From Arthrobacter sp. B0490 (GTDB lineage Bacteria > Actinomycetota > Actinomycetes > Actinomycetales > Micrococcaceae): a stretch of 64,000 nucleotides of DNA. Position numbers and translations under genes: made by a program. Positions within the stretch are counted from its first letter, which is position 1. Each line of letters starts with the position of its first letter. The stretch spans positions 62,001 to 126,000 of the forward strand of contig NZ_PJIR01000003.1 in the NCBI RefSeq assembly GCF_002929355.1, given 5' to 3'. The notes beneath the pieces were generated by a model. The model worked only from the letters and a program-made list of their open reading frames with translations, was not told the DNA's origin and did no database searches. Below, piece after piece: positions 28,929 to 38,597 of this stretch.

Positions 28929-29534
28929 CTACACCCCGGTGTCGGCCAGCGCCAGGAGCCGCGCCGCCGCGGGACGGACGGCCTGCTCCTCGTGCCAGGC
29001 GGCCCGCCCCGCCGCCTTGCTCACGGCCTGCGGGCTGATCCCGAGGGCGCGGGCGACGGCCGTCTGCGTGCCGCGCTCACCGGCGCGCAGGAGGTCGAGG
29101 ATGCGCCAGTCGGCCTCCGACCGCCCCAGGACGTGCCGGCCGAGGAGCGCGAGAACTCCTTCCGCCTCCGCCGCCGCCCGGGCTCCGTCGTCGGGCGCCT
29201 CGACCGCCAGGGGCGCCCGGTCCCCCGTCTTCTTGGCGCGCTCGACCGCGTGCCGGGCCGCCACGAAGGCCGACCCGCGGGCCTCACGCGGTGAGCGCGG
29301 GAAGGGCCGTTCCACCTCGCCGACGCCGATGCCGACGTACCAGCCGCCGGCGCGCAGGCAGAGCAGGGCGGCGTCGACGACGTCGCCCGCCCCGGCCAGG
29401 GCGCCCTGAGCCTCGTCGCCGACGGAGCGTTCCCAGGGCAGGACCGTGGGAATCGGGGCGAGCAGGCCCAGCAGCTCAGGGACGCGATCGGCGGAGCTCC
29501 GGCTGCCTGCTTGGTCGATCGTGAGGACGAACAT
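28929..29534 (-). CDS. SatD family protein with C-terminal helix-turn-helix
   Basis: The 201 residues resemble SatD: an N-terminal strand and DxxxSR-like turn (LTIDQAGSRSS), ERSVGDEAQGAL near 40, VGIGVGEVE near 68, and GSAFVAARHAVERAKK near 86. The last 60 residues form a DNA-binding-like helix-turn-helix (TQTAVARALGISPQAVSKA). SatD is known from streptococcal acid tolerance, but its biochemistry is unsettled. The ATG lies 6 nt after TACGGT and 39 bp after the rseP stop, so the gene has its own promoter with palindromes. Autoregulation is inference. Confidence 0.7.
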   Translation of the reverse strand: MFVLTIDQAGSRSSADRVPELLGLLAPIPTVLPWERSVGDEAQGALAGAGDVVDAALLCLRAGGWYVGIGVGEVERPFPRSPREARGSAFVAARHAVERAKKTGDRAPLAVEAPDDGARAAAEAEGVLALLGRHVLGRSEADWRILDLLRAGERGTQTAVARALGISPQAVSKAAGRAAWHEEQAVRPAAARLLALADTGV

Positions 29535-29571
29535 TCATCAACCGTATAAGGTTGAAATTCGAATTACAACC
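29535..29571 (-). promoter_or_regulatory. Promoter with two overlapping palindromes upstream of the SatD-like gene
   Basis: Minus strand: -35 TTGTAA (29564-29569), 17-nt spacer, -10 TACGGT (29541-29546), ATG 6 nt later. Palindrome A, TCAACCTTATACGGTTGA (29538-29555), is perfect in its 6-bp arms and covers the -10. Palindrome B (29550-29571), with GGTTG/CAACC arms around ATTCGAAT, covers the -35 and has one mismatch per arm. The AT-rich stretch stands out strongly from its surroundings. Confidence 0.65.
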
Positions 29572-29573
29572 GA

Positions 29574-30917
29574 TCAGCCGAAGAGGTCGACGGGCTTCAC
29601 GATGTCGGCATAGATCAGCAGGACCCCCATGCCCATCAGCAGGATGGCGACGGCATAGGTCAGGGGCAGGAGCTTCGCCATGTCGAACGGTCCGGGATCG
29701 GGCCACTTGAACAGGCGGGCGACGCCGCGGCGCAGGCCCTCCCACAGCGCACCGGCCACGTGGCCGCCGTCGAGCGGGAGCAGCGGGATGAGGTTGAACA
29801 CGAACAGGGCCAGGTTCACGCCGGCCACCAGTCCGATGAGCGTCGCTGCGCGCGACGCCACGGGGATCTCCTCCATGGCGGAGATCTCGCCGGCGATCCG
29901 GCCGACGCCCACCACGCTGATGGGGCCCTCGGGGTCACGGGGCGCGTCCGAGAAGGCGGCCTGGCCGACCTCGACGACGCGCTGCGGGAGGTTGAGCACC
30001 ACCCCGGCCACGCGGGCCAGCGAGTCGCCGACGGCCGGCAGTACCGCGCCGGCGGGCTGCGGGACGAGTTCCTGCGTCGATCCGACGCCGATGAAGCCCA
30101 CCTCCTGCGTCACGGCGTTGCCGTCGCCGTCGACCTCGGCCGTGCCGTCCGCAGCGGCCACGGGCCGCTCCGTCAGCAGGGGCGTGATGGTCGAGTCGAC
30201 GGTCTCGCCGTCGCGCACGTAGCTGATGCCGACCTCGCGGCCGGCCGCGTCCCTGATCCACCCGGACAGCTCGTCCCAGTCCGTGACGTCCCGGCCGTCG
30301 AAGGCCACGACGCGGTCTCCGGGCAGGAGGCCGGCCTCGTAGGCGGGGGCGGCGGGGTCGTCCGCGCCGCACTCCGTCTGGTTGGTCTCGACCTGCCGGC
30401 TGGCGGGGACGACGCACTCGGAGACGGAGGCGATCGTGGTGGTGGGCTGGGCGGTCCCGAATCCCATGAGCAGGACGGCGAACAGCACCGTCCCGATCAG
30501 GAGGTTCATCAGCGGCCCTCCCATCATGATGATGATCCGCTTCCAGATGGGCAGCTTGTAGAAGACGCGGTCCTCGTCCCCCGGCTGCAGCTGCTCGGCC
30601 GCGGCCTGCCGCGCGTCGTTGGTGAGCTGCTGGAACACGCCGGTGCTGGACTGGCGCACGGCGCCGTCCTCGGTCGTCGCGGGCGGGAACATGCCCACCA
30701 TCGACACGTACCCCCCGGCCGGGATCGCCTTGAGACCGTACTCCGTCTCACCGCGGCGCCGGGACCAGACGGTGGGGCCGAAGCCCACCATGTACTGCGT
30801 GACACGGACCCGGAAGAGCTTCGCGGGCACGAGGTGTCCCACCTCGTGCAGCGCGATCGAGGCGGCGATCCCCACCACGACGACGAGCACTCCGACGACG
30901 AACAGCAGAACAGTCAC
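29574..30917 (-). CDS. rseP: Site-2 intramembrane zinc protease RseP/Rip1
   Basis: An M50 protease that cleaves anti-sigma factors or other membrane proteins within the bilayer. H24, E25 and H28 form HEVGH in the first helix, and [11 protein letters not shown] near residue 390 supplies the third zinc ligand. A PDZ-like domain lies between ([16 protein letters not shown] near 205). The 447-residue length and the dxr-rseP-ispG order match M. tuberculosis Rip1 (Rv2869c). The GTG start with AAGGA overlaps the dxr stop by four bases. Confidence 0.92.
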   Translation of the reverse strand: MTVLLFVVGVLVVVVGIAASIALHEVGHLVPAKLFRVRVTQYMVGFGPTVWSRRRGETEYGLKAIPAGGYVSMVGMFPPATTEDGAVRQSSTGVFQQLTNDARQAAAEQLQPGDEDRVFYKLPIWKRIIIMMGGPLMNLLIGTVLFAVLLMGFGTAQPTTTIASVSECVVPASRQVETNQTECGADDPAAPAYEAGLLPGDRVVAFDGRDVTDWDELSGWIRDAAGREVGISYVRDGETVDSTITPLLTERPVAAADGTAEVDGDGNAVTQEVGFIGVGSTQELVPQPAGAVLPAVGDSLARVAGVVLNLPQRVVEVGQAAFSDAPRDPEGPISVVGVGRIAGEISAMEEIPVASRAATLIGLVAGVNLALFVFNLIPLLPLDGGHVAGALWEGLRRGVARLFKWPDPGPFDMAKLLPLTYAVAILLMGMGVLLIYADIVKPVDLFG

Positions 30918-32200
30918 AGTTCTTCCTTCTGGCCTTCCGATACGGCCGCCGCCTTCGGCAGCGACTCCTGCGGTGGGTCTCCGAGGCCACAACGGGCCCG
31001 GGCGCTCGTCCGTGCCCAGCGCTCGGCCTCGAGGACCGCGGCGAGCGTGGGTTCCCGCCCGGCGCCGCCTGCCGCGTCCCGGGCGCGCTGGTCGTCGACG
31101 ACCGCGGACACCGTGTCCACGATGTCAGGGAAACCTATGGCTCCCCTGTGGAAGGCGTCGACGGCCTCCTCGTTCGCGGCGTTGTAGACGGCCATGCGCG
31201 TACCCCCCTCGGCGGCGGCGCGCTTGGCGAGGGTGATCGCGGGGAACGCCTCCTCGTCCAAGGGCTCGAAGGTCCATTCGGCGGGCCTGCTCCAGTCGCA
31301 GGCCTTCGCCGAACCCGGAACCCTGAACGGCCAGCCGATGCCGAGGGCGATCGGGAGGCGCATGTCCGGCGGCGAGGCCTGCGCCAGCGTGGAGCCGTCG
31401 ACGAACTGGACCATCGAATGGACCACGGACTGCGGGTGGACGACGACGTCGATCCGTTCCAGCGGGATGTCGAAGAGGAGGTGCGCCTCGATGACTTCGA
31501 GGGCCTTGTTGACCATGGAGGCGGAGTTCGTGCTGATGACGCGGCCCATGTCCCACGTGGGGTGGGCGACGGCCTGCGCCGGGGTGACGTTCCGCAGTTG
31601 CGCGCGGGTCATGCCGCGGAACGGCCCGCCGGAGGCGGTCAGGACGAGGCGGTCCACCTCGTCGGCCGTCCCCCCGCGCAGGGCCTGCGCGATGGCCGAG
31701 TGCTCGGAATCGACGGGGACGAGCTGGCCGGGCGCGGCGGCGGCCCGCACGAGGGCTCCCCCGGCGATCAGCGACTCCTTGTTAGCGAGCGCCAGCAGGT
31801 GCCCGGCGGCGAGGGCCGCGAGGGTCGGCTCGAGCCCGATGGATCCGGTGATGCCGTTGAGGACGACGTCGGCGTCGGGCCACGCGGCAATCTCTGCCGC
31901 CGCACGGGTGCCGGCGAAGAGCTGGGGCGCGTACCCGGAGACGCCGGCGGCGTCGGCCGCCCGGCCGATGGCCTGCTCGAGCGCGGCCTCCGACGCGGAG
32001 GCGACCCCGACGGCGGGGGCACGGACGGCGACGGCCTGGCGGGCGAGGAGTTCCAGGCTCCGCCCGCCCGCGCTGAGTCCGGCGACGCTGAACCGGTCCG
32101 GGGCTGCTGCGATCACGTCGAGCGCCTGCGTGCCGATCGAGCCGGTGGAGCCGAGGATCGAGACACGCCGGTGCTCGCGGGTGGGGTTGCTGAAATCCAT
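30914..32200 (-). CDS. dxr: 1-deoxy-D-xylulose 5-phosphate reductoisomerase
   Basis: Dxr makes MEP from DXP with NADPH. The 428 residues include the nucleotide-binding [16 protein letters not shown] at 14-29, [16 protein letters not shown] near 115, [12 protein letters not shown] near 137, [20 protein letters not shown] near 190 and [17 protein letters not shown] near 220. Members of this family are the fosmidomycin target. GATACT (32207-32212, minus strand) ends 6 nt before the ATG and no ribosome site is evident, so a leaderless mRNA is possible. Divergent from the HNH gene. Confidence 0.94.
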   Translation of the reverse strand: MDFSNPTREHRRVSILGSTGSIGTQALDVIAAAPDRFSVAGLSAGGRSLELLARQAVAVRAPAVGVASASEAALEQAIGRAADAAGVSGYAPQLFAGTRAAAEIAAWPDADVVLNGITGSIGLEPTLAALAAGHLLALANKESLIAGGALVRAAAAPGQLVPVDSEHSAIAQALRGGTADEVDRLVLTASGGPFRGMTRAQLRNVTPAQAVAHPTWDMGRVISTNSASMVNKALEVIEAHLLFDIPLERIDVVVHPQSVVHSMVQFVDGSTLAQASPPDMRLPIALGIGWPFRVPGSAKACDWSRPAEWTFEPLDEEAFPAITLAKRAAAEGGTRMAVYNAANEEAVDAFHRGAIGFPDIVDTVSAVVDDQRARDAAGGAGREPTLAAVLEAERWARTSARARCGLGDPPQESLPKAAAVSEGQKEEL

Positions 32201-32337
32201 GGCCCAAGTATCCCGCAGAGTGGGGGTCGGCATTCCCCCGGGGCATCGGTCGGAACGGCTCGAGTTCGGCGATTCGTACTCCCTTCCGGCCCTGTGATTG
32301 GCGCCGATAGTGTCGGTGCCGGGTGATTTAATGAGGT

Positions 32338-33885
32338 ATGTCCACCGGATAGGCGCTGCTGACTCTCGAGGACGCCTACGACGAGGCGACTTGGGGTTGG
32401 CCTGCGGATGCGTTCGACAAGGTCCTCGGCTCGGAGGGGGAGTTCGACGATGCCGGGGTCGACGAGCATGCGCGTGCCCGCGTCGAGAAGGCATCGCCGT
32501 ACGCCCTGGTGGGCCGGCTGGAGGACGCCACGTCCGGCGTCGCCGATCCCCCCAGCCTCGCGGTCACGCTCGATCTGCTGCGGGCGACGGACCGCCTGGC
32601 GTCATGGGCGGCAGCCCAGCGGGCCCGCTTGGTCGCGCAGGTCCATACCTTCAGCGATCGCGAGCACCATACGTGGTCCGGCCGGTCGTCGTCCCTCGCG
32701 GTCACCGAGACGGTCGTCGAGACCGCGGCACTGCTGAAGCTGTCCGAAGGTTCCGCCGCGCGCCTCGTCTCGGAGTCGCTGACGTTGACCGGTGAGCTGA
32801 CCAACACGCTGACGGCCCTCGAGAGGGGCGAGATCTGCCCCGCGCGCGCGTCGGTCATCGTGGAACAGTCCCGTACCCTTCCTGACGACGCTGTGCACGC
32901 CTTCGAGGCCGAGATCCTGAAGACCGCAGGCGATGTGAACCGACCCAGGCTGACGGCGCGGTGCCGGCGGCTGCGGGAGAAGCTGCACCCCGAGACGCTG
33001 ACCGCCCGCCGGGTGAAGGCGGCGGCCGACCGGTGCGTCGTGTTCGAGCCGGATCAGGACGGCATGGCATGGTTCAGCGCTTTCCTTCCGGCGGAGCAGG
33101 CGCTGGCCCTCCACACCACCGTGGACGCGGCAGCCCGTACCCTGCGGGCCGATGACGACCCGCGGACCCTGCCGCAACTGCGGGCCGATGTCCTGGCGGA
33201 CATGCTGCTCAGCACCGGCGGAACCACCGGCGTAGCAGCCGCTTCCTGCGAGAACCGCCGGGGTGGCGGCGACAGCACCGATGCGGGGCACGCCGGTCGG
33301 GGTGCGCGTTCTTCCTCGGCGAAGATCGTGGTCACCGTCCCGGTGTTCTCGCTCATGGGGCTCACCGATGAGCCGGCGGAGCTCGAGGGCTACGGCCCCA
33401 TCCCGGCCGATGCGGCCCGGAAACTCGCAGCGGACGCCACCTCGTGGATGCGTCTGCTCACCCACCCCTGCACCGGTGCGGTTCTCGGTCTGGACCGCAT
33501 GCGGTATCGCCCGAGCGAGGACTTGCGGACATGGGTCCAGCTCCGGGACAAGACGTGCTGCTTCTACGGGTGCTCCCGTCCCGCCAGCCGCTGCGACCTC
33601 GATCACCTGCTCGCGTGGGCCGACGACGGATCGACCGGTCCGGACAACCTCCATCCCGCCTGCAAGCGACACCACATGCTCAAGCATCAGACGGACTGGA
33701 CCCCGAGTCCCGATCCCAGCGGCGGCCTGACCTGGCTGTCGCCGGGTGGCCGCGCCTACACGACGCCGCCCGAGCCGCCGCCGGGCGAGGCGGGAAGTTC
33801 GCCCACTGCCCGGATACTGCAGGGCGTCGAGATCGCGACGCGCGTGGAGCAGATGCCTGAAGCCGCAGCGCTGCCCCCTTTCTGA
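32338..33885 (+). pseudogene. DUF222/HNH endonuclease-like gene, apparently interrupted at codon 5
   Basis: An open frame from GTG 32509 to 33885 encodes 458 residues with a DUF222 region and a C-terminal HNH motif (CCFYGC, CDLDHLLAWADDG, NLHPACKRHH). The same frame stays open and protein-like ([24 protein letters not shown]) back to 32353, but contains no ATG, GTG or TTG there. An ATG at 32338 is in frame but is followed by TAG at 32350. Either the gene lost its start by a nonsense change or translation begins at the GTG, giving a shortened N-terminus. Such DUF222/HNH genes are abundant paralogues in Arthrobacter; their role is unclear. Confidence 0.65.
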
Positions 33886-33987
33886 GCGAAGGTTCAGCAG
33901 GACAGGGCTTCTGCGAGAGCGCCGTGCGAGGGTGGGACCAACGCCTTCGATCGGCTCGACGGGAAGGGACTGCGGCGGCGGGTGTGT

Positions 33988-34536
33988 CTACGTGCGCGGC
34001 TCATACCGCAGGGCCACCGCTCCTGAGCCGAACTCCTGCCGGTCCACGAGCCGGAGGTCGACCCGCTGCGCAAGCCCGGCGAAGAGCGTGGGACCATGGC
34101 CTGCGATCCGCGGGTGCACCACGAACTCGTACTCGTCGATCAGGCCCAGTTCCGCCAGCGCCAGCGGAAGCGTCACCCCGCCCGTGAAGAGTCCCCGGCC
34201 CGGCGCCTGCTTGAGCTCCAGGACCGCCTCCGCCAGGTCGCCGCGCAGCAGCTCGGCGTTCCAGTCGACATGCTCCAGGGTGCTGGACACCACGTACTTC
34301 TTCGCCGCATCGATCGTCCGTGCGAAGGGCTCCGTCCACGCGGGCCCTCCACCTGCCGGGACGGGCGCGCGGAACGCCGCTTCCATCATCTCGTAGGTCA
34401 CGCGGCCGAACAGCAGGGCGTCGGCCCGGAGCAGGTTCTCCACCGCATGACGGTGCAGCTCCTCGCTCGCCTCGCCCTCACGGTGGTCACAGCACCCGTC
34501 CAGGGTGATGTTGATGGAGTACCGCAGTGGTTGCAT
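33988..34536 (-). CDS. Dihydrofolate reductase-like (RibD C-terminal) protein
   Basis: A 182-residue member of the RibD_C/DHFR-like family. It starts with SINITLDGCCDHREG, has LLFGRVTYEMMEAAF near 42, KYVVSSTLEHVDWNAELL near 80 and a FTGGVTLPLALAELGLIDEYEFVVHP stretch near 115-140, all in the usual order. These are NADPH-dependent reductases of mostly unknown substrate. TACGCT (34543-34548, minus) ends 6 nt before the ATG. It is convergent with the HNH gene and monocistronic. Confidence 0.85.
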   Translation of the reverse strand: MQPLRYSINITLDGCCDHREGEASEELHRHAVENLLRADALLFGRVTYEMMEAAFRAPVPAGGGPAWTEPFARTIDAAKKYVVSSTLEHVDWNAELLRGDLAEAVLELKQAPGRGLFTGGVTLPLALAELGLIDEYEFVVHPRIAGHGPTLFAGLAQRVDLRLVDRQEFGSGAVALRYEPRT

Positions 34537-34601
34537 CGCCCCAGCGTACGGCGATCACAACGGAGCACAACCCCCGCTGCGACACCGCGCGGCAAGGACC
34601 A

Positions 34602-35426
34602 TCAGCCGCGCGAAGCCCTGCCGAGAACACTGCGCGCGTGGCGGAGGATCGGCTCGTCCACCATGCGCCCCTCATAGGTGAAGACCCCTCGCTCGGTCTC
34701 GGCCGCCGCGAGGAGCGCACGCGCCCACTCGACCTCGGCCTGGACGGGCGCAAACGCTGCCCGGACGGTGGCGACCTGGCCGGGGTGGATGCAGGCCTTC
34801 GCGGCGAAACCGGAGGCGACGGCGTCGTCGGCCTCCGCTGCGAGACCGTCGAGGTAGGCGATGTCCACGTACACGGCGTCGATGGCCAGCCGGCCGGCGG
34901 CGCCCGCTGCGAGCAGCACGTGCGAGCGCGCCTGGAGGGCCACCGCGCGGTAGGTCCCGGCGGACGTCCTGCTCGAGGTCCCGCCGAGGGACGCCACGAG
35001 ATCCTCGGCACCCCACATGAGCGCGATGACGCCGTCGGCCCGGGCGATGTCCACGGCGTTCACGACGCCGCGGGCGGTCTCGCACAAGGCGATGACCTCC
35101 ACGTCGCCGAGGGCGGCCCGGACGGCGGCGATGTCGTCGACGGACTCCGTCTTGGCGAGCATGACCGTGCGGTACGCGGTGCCGCGGACGGCCGCGCAGT
35201 CGAGGGCGAAATCGGGGGTCCCGACGGCATTGAGCCGCACGACCGTGCGGTCCGGGGGGAGCTCTGACGCGGCGAGCGCGGCACGGGCGCCCTGCTTCGC
35301 GGCGGGCGCGACGGCGTCCTCGAGATCGAGGATCACCGTGTCCGCTCGCTCGGCTGCCTTCGCGTAGCGCTCCGGCCGGTCCGCGGGGCAGAACAGCAGG
35401 GCCGGGCCCAGGGCGATGCCGCTCAT
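34602..35426 (-). CDS. CitE-like CoA lyase, likely (R)-HMG-CoA lyase
   Basis: The 274-residue HpcH/HpaI-aldolase-fold protein has [27 protein letters not shown] with metal ligands, [22 protein letters not shown] and [10 protein letters not shown], then AKACIHPGQ near 220. In M. tuberculosis the gene in the same operon position (Rv2498c) encodes a lyase acting on (R)-HMG-CoA and citramalyl-CoA. By synteny this one should split (R)-HMG-CoA to acetyl-CoA and acetoacetate. GGAGGG precedes the ATG, which overlaps the MaoC gene by four bases. Last gene of the leucine operon. Confidence 0.85.
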   Translation of the reverse strand: MSGIALGPALLFCPADRPERYAKAAERADTVILDLEDAVAPAAKQGARAALAASELPPDRTVVRLNAVGTPDFALDCAAVRGTAYRTVMLAKTESVDDIAAVRAALGDVEVIALCETARGVVNAVDIARADGVIALMWGAEDLVASLGGTSSRTSAGTYRAVALQARSHVLLAAGAAGRLAIDAVYVDIAYLDGLAAEADDAVASGFAAKACIHPGQVATVRAAFAPVQAEVEWARALLAAAETERGVFTYEGRMVDEPILRHARSVLGRASRG

Positions 35427-35929
35427 GCCCGTCCCTCCTGCTGCGCGGTCGAGGACCACATCAGCACGCTGCGGGTCGCCGTCGCCACGACGTCGCCGTG
35501 CTGGTTGCGCCCCGTGTGGGCCATCGAGACGATCCCCTGCCCGGGACGGGACGACGACGGACGCACGCCGGTGATCTCCGTCTCGGTGTAGAGGGTGTCG
35601 CCGTGGAAGAGCGGTCTCGGGAACACGACGTCGGTCAGTCCGAGCTGCGCCACGATGGTGCCCTGCGTGAGCTGTGAGACGGACTGGCCCACGAGCGTGG
35701 CGAGGGTCAGCATCGAATTCACGAGCCGCTGGCCGAACGGCTGGGCCGCCGACCAGGCCGCGTCGAGGTGCAGCGCCTGGGTGTTCATGGTCAGCGTGGT
35801 GAAGAGGACGTTGTCCGCCTCCGTGAGCGTGCGGCCCGGACGGTGGGCGTAGACGGCCCCCACGGTGAGCTCGTCGAAGTAGAGCCCGCGCTGCTCGATC
35901 ACGTGGCGCTCCGGCGAGGTATCGCTCAC
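35423..35929 (-). CDS. MaoC-like hotdog-fold hydratase
   Basis: A 168-residue MaoC dehydratase-domain protein: [28 protein letters not shown] with the hydratase Asp/Asn, [31 protein letters not shown] with the conserved His-Gly-Asp, and [15 protein letters not shown]. The operon position matches Rv2499c, proposed to hydrate methylglutaconyl-CoA or itaconyl-CoA with R stereochemistry. It would replace the crotonase-type LiuC found in Pseudomonas. GTG start, overlapping the scoB stop by four bases. Confidence 0.84.
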   Translation of the reverse strand: MSDTSPERHVIEQRGLYFDELTVGAVYAHRPGRTLTEADNVLFTTLTMNTQALHLDAAWSAAQPFGQRLVNSMLTLATLVGQSVSQLTQGTIVAQLGLTDVVFPRPLFHGDTLYTETEITGVRPSSSRPGQGIVSMAHTGRNQHGDVVATATRSVLMWSSTAQQEGRA

Positions 35930-36576
35930 GCGGCCGCTTCCGGGAGGTCGATGCGCAACGGCGCGCCGGTGGCGGCGACGACGTCGTCGGCACTCACGCC
36001 GGGCGCGGTCTCGCGCAGCACCAGTCCGTCGGGTTCGACGTCGATCACGGCGAGGTCGGTGATGATCCGGTTCACGCAGCCCTTGCCGGTCAGCGGCAGC
36101 GAGCACGTCCCGACGATCTTCGGACGGCCCGCACGGTCCACGTGCTCCATCATGACGATCACGCGCTTCGCCCCGAACACGAGGTCCATGGCGCCGCCCA
36201 TCCCCTTGACCATCTTGCCCGGAACCATCCAGTTCGCGAGGTCGCCGTTCTGCGCGACCTCCATGGCCCCGAGGACGGCGACGTCGACGTGCCCGCCGCG
36301 GATCATGCCGAACGAGGACGCCGAGTCGAAGAACGCCGCCCCGGCGTTGGCCGTGACGGTCTCCTTGCCGGCGTTGATGAGGTCCGGGTCCACGGCGTCC
36401 TCCGCGGGGTACGGGCCGACCCCGAGGATCCCGTTCTCGGAGTGCAGCACCACCTCGACCCCGTCGGGGATGTAGTTGGGGATGAGCGTGGGCATGCCGA
36501 TGCCGAGATTGACGTACTGGCCGTTCTCGAGTTCCTGGGCGACGCGGGCCGCCAGTTCATTGCGGGTCAGTGCCAT
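35926..36576 (-). CDS. scoB: 3-oxoacid CoA-transferase subunit B
   Basis: Subunit B of a SCOT-type enzyme. Residues include [17 protein letters not shown] near 20, the active-site Glu in [14 protein letters not shown] near 46, and [19 protein letters not shown] near 98. With subunit A it moves CoA from succinyl-CoA to acetoacetate, the product of the downstream lyase. I chose the second of two close ATGs because AAGGAG lies 7 nt before it; the first is only 1 nt from that site. The product has 216 residues. Confidence 0.91.
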   Translation of the reverse strand: MALTRNELAARVAQELENGQYVNLGIGMPTLIPNYIPDGVEVVLHSENGILGVGPYPAEDAVDPDLINAGKETVTANAGAAFFDSASSFGMIRGGHVDVAVLGAMEVAQNGDLANWMVPGKMVKGMGGAMDLVFGAKRVIVMMEHVDRAGRPKIVGTCSLPLTGKGCVNRIITDLAVIDVEPDGLVLRETAPGVSADDVVAATGAPLRIDLPEAAA

Positions 36577-36578
36577 GC

Positions 36579-37355
36579 TCATGCTCCTTCGGGTACGGCG
36601 GATCCGGCCAGCGAGACCGTGCGCTTCTCGACGCGCTTCTCCACGTCCGGTGCGACGACGACGCGCTGCACGAAGATCCCCGGGGTGTGGATCTGGCCGG
36701 GCTCGAGTTCGCCCGGCTCCACGAGCTCCTCGACCTCGGCGATGGTGATCCTGCCGGCCTGGGCGCACAGCGGGTTGAAGTTCATCGCGGCGGCGTGGAA
36801 CACGAGGTTGCCGTGGCGGTCGCCCTTCCAGGCGTGCACCAGCGCGTAGTCCGGACGGACCGATTCCTCCAGGACGTAGTCGACTCCGTCGAAGGACCGT
36901 ACCTCCTTGGCCTTCGACGCGACCGTGACGTTCCCCTCGCTGTCGTAGCGCTGCGGCAGGCCGCCCTCGCTCACCTGCGTGCCGACGCCCGCGGTCGTGT
37001 AGAAGGCCGGGATCCCTGCTCCGCCGGCGCGGAGCTTCTCGGCGAGCGTGCCCTGCGGGGTGAGCTCCACCTCGAGCTCGCCCGCGAGGTACTGGCGTGC
37101 GAACTCCTTGTTCTCGCCCACGTAGGAGCTGATGGTGCGGCGGATGCGGTGGTCGGACAGGAGGATGCCGAGGCCCCAGTCGTCGACACCGCAGTTGTTG
37201 CTCACGGTCTCCAGTTCCGCCGTGCCCTGCGCGTGCAGGGCGTCGATGAGGGTCACCGGGATGCCGCACAGTCCGAAGCCGCCGACGGCGAGGGACGCGC
37301 CGTCGGGGATGTCCGCCACGGCCTCGGCCGCGCTGCTGACCACCTTGTTGATCAC
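36579..37355 (-). CDS. scoA: 3-oxoacid CoA-transferase subunit A
   Basis: The 258-residue subunit A has the glycine-rich [16 protein letters not shown] near 22, [13 protein letters not shown] near 47, [32 protein letters not shown] near 76 and [10 protein letters not shown] near 190. It pairs with scoB directly downstream. In this operon the enzyme activates acetoacetate to acetoacetyl-CoA for thiolysis elsewhere. A 69-bp gap with a short CCGGCC/GGCCGG hairpin (37386-37400) separates it from the dehydrogenase gene. Confidence 0.92.
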   Translation of the reverse strand: MINKVVSSAAEAVADIPDGASLAVGGFGLCGIPVTLIDALHAQGTAELETVSNNCGVDDWGLGILLSDHRIRRTISSYVGENKEFARQYLAGELEVELTPQGTLAEKLRAGGAGIPAFYTTAGVGTQVSEGGLPQRYDSEGNVTVASKAKEVRSFDGVDYVLEESVRPDYALVHAWKGDRHGNLVFHAAAMNFNPLCAQAGRITIAEVEELVEPGELEPGQIHTPGIFVQRVVVAPDVEKRVEKRTVSLAGSAVPEGA

Positions 37356-37424
37356 TGCTTCTCCTTCGTGTCGCCGCGGCTCCGCCCGGCCGTCGGCCGG
37401 AGGTGTCGGGCTGGATGTATCGGG

Positions 37425-38597
37425 CTAGAGGCCGAGGTCCCGGGCGATCAGCATGAGCTGGACCTCCGTGGTCCCCTCGCCGATCTCCAGGATCTTCGAA
37501 TCACGGTAGTGCCTGGACACCACGAACTCGTTGATGAAACCGTAGCCGCCGAAGATCTGCGTCGCATCGCGGGCGTTGTCCATGGCGGCCTCACCGGCCA
37601 CGAGCTTCGCGATGGAGGCCTGCGTCTTGAACGGCTTGCCGGCGAGCATGCGGGACGCGGCATCGTAGTAGGCCAGGCGCGCCGTATGGGCCCGGACCTG
37701 CATGCGGGCGATCTTGAACTGGATGGCCTGGTAGGCGCCGATGTTGCTGCCGAAGGCCATCCGCTCGCCGGCGTAGCGGACGGACTGCTCCACGCAGCCC
37801 TGCGCAGCGCCCGTGGCGAGCGCGGCGATGGCGATCCGGCCCTCGTCGAGGATCTGCAGGAAGTTGGCGTAGCCGCGGCCCCGCGTGCCGAGGAGGTTCG
37901 CCTCCGGGACGCGGACGTCCTGCAGGGTCAGCGGGTGCGTGTCGGAGGCGTTCCAGCCCACCTTGTTGTAGGCCTTCTCGGCGGTGAAGCCGGGCGTCTC
38001 CGAGGGCACGAGGAGGGTGGAGATCTCCTTCTTCACGGTGCCGTCGGGACGCTCCGAGGTGCCGGTGACGGCGGTGACGGTCACGAGCGAGGTGATGTCG
38101 GTGCCCGAGTTCGTGATGAACTCCTTGGTCCCGTTGATGACCCACTCGGAACCGCCGGCGCCCTCCTCGAGCCTGGCCGTCGTCTTCGTGCCGGATGCAT
38201 CGGATCCCGCCTCGGATTCGGTGAGCCCGAACCCGCCGAGCGCCCTGCCGGACGCGAGGGAGGGCAGCCACTGCTGCTTCTGCTCCTCGGTGCCGAAGCG
38301 GTAGACCGGCATCGCCCCGAGGGACACTCCCGCCTCGAGGGTGATGGCCACCGACTGGTCCACGCGGGCCAGCTGCTCGAGTGCCAGGCACAGCGCGAAG
38401 TAGTCGCCGCCCATTCCCCCGTACTCCTCCGGGAACGGCAGGCCGAAGAGGCCCATGTCCCCCATCTGGCGGACCACGTCGTAGGGGAAGCTGTGCTCGG
38501 CGTCGTGCTTGGCGGAGACCGGGGCCACGACCTCGTCGGCGAAGTCGCGGACGCTGTCGACGAGGTCCTGGTACTCCTCGCTCAGTTCGAAATTCAT
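37425..38597 (-). CDS. Acyl-CoA dehydrogenase, isovaleryl-CoA dehydrogenase type
   Basis: The 390-residue FAD enzyme follows the ACAD layout: [18 protein letters not shown] near 50, [18 protein letters not shown] near 125, [14 protein letters not shown] near 150, the [16 protein letters not shown] helix near 235, and [34 protein letters not shown] near the C-terminus. The operon context with the biotin carboxylase suggests isovaleryl-CoA to 3-methylcrotonyl-CoA. Its stop region is 69 bp from scoA, and its ATG overlaps the carboxylase alpha stop. Confidence 0.9.
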   Translation of the reverse strand: MNFELSEEYQDLVDSVRDFADEVVAPVSAKHDAEHSFPYDVVRQMGDMGLFGLPFPEEYGGMGGDYFALCLALEQLARVDQSVAITLEAGVSLGAMPVYRFGTEEQKQQWLPSLASGRALGGFGLTESEAGSDASGTKTTARLEEGAGGSEWVINGTKEFITNSGTDITSLVTVTAVTGTSERPDGTVKKEISTLLVPSETPGFTAEKAYNKVGWNASDTHPLTLQDVRVPEANLLGTRGRGYANFLQILDEGRIAIAALATGAAQGCVEQSVRYAGERMAFGSNIGAYQAIQFKIARMQVRAHTARLAYYDAASRMLAGKPFKTQASIAKLVAGEAAMDNARDATQIFGGYGFINEFVVSRHYRDSKILEIGEGTTEVQLMLIARDLGL

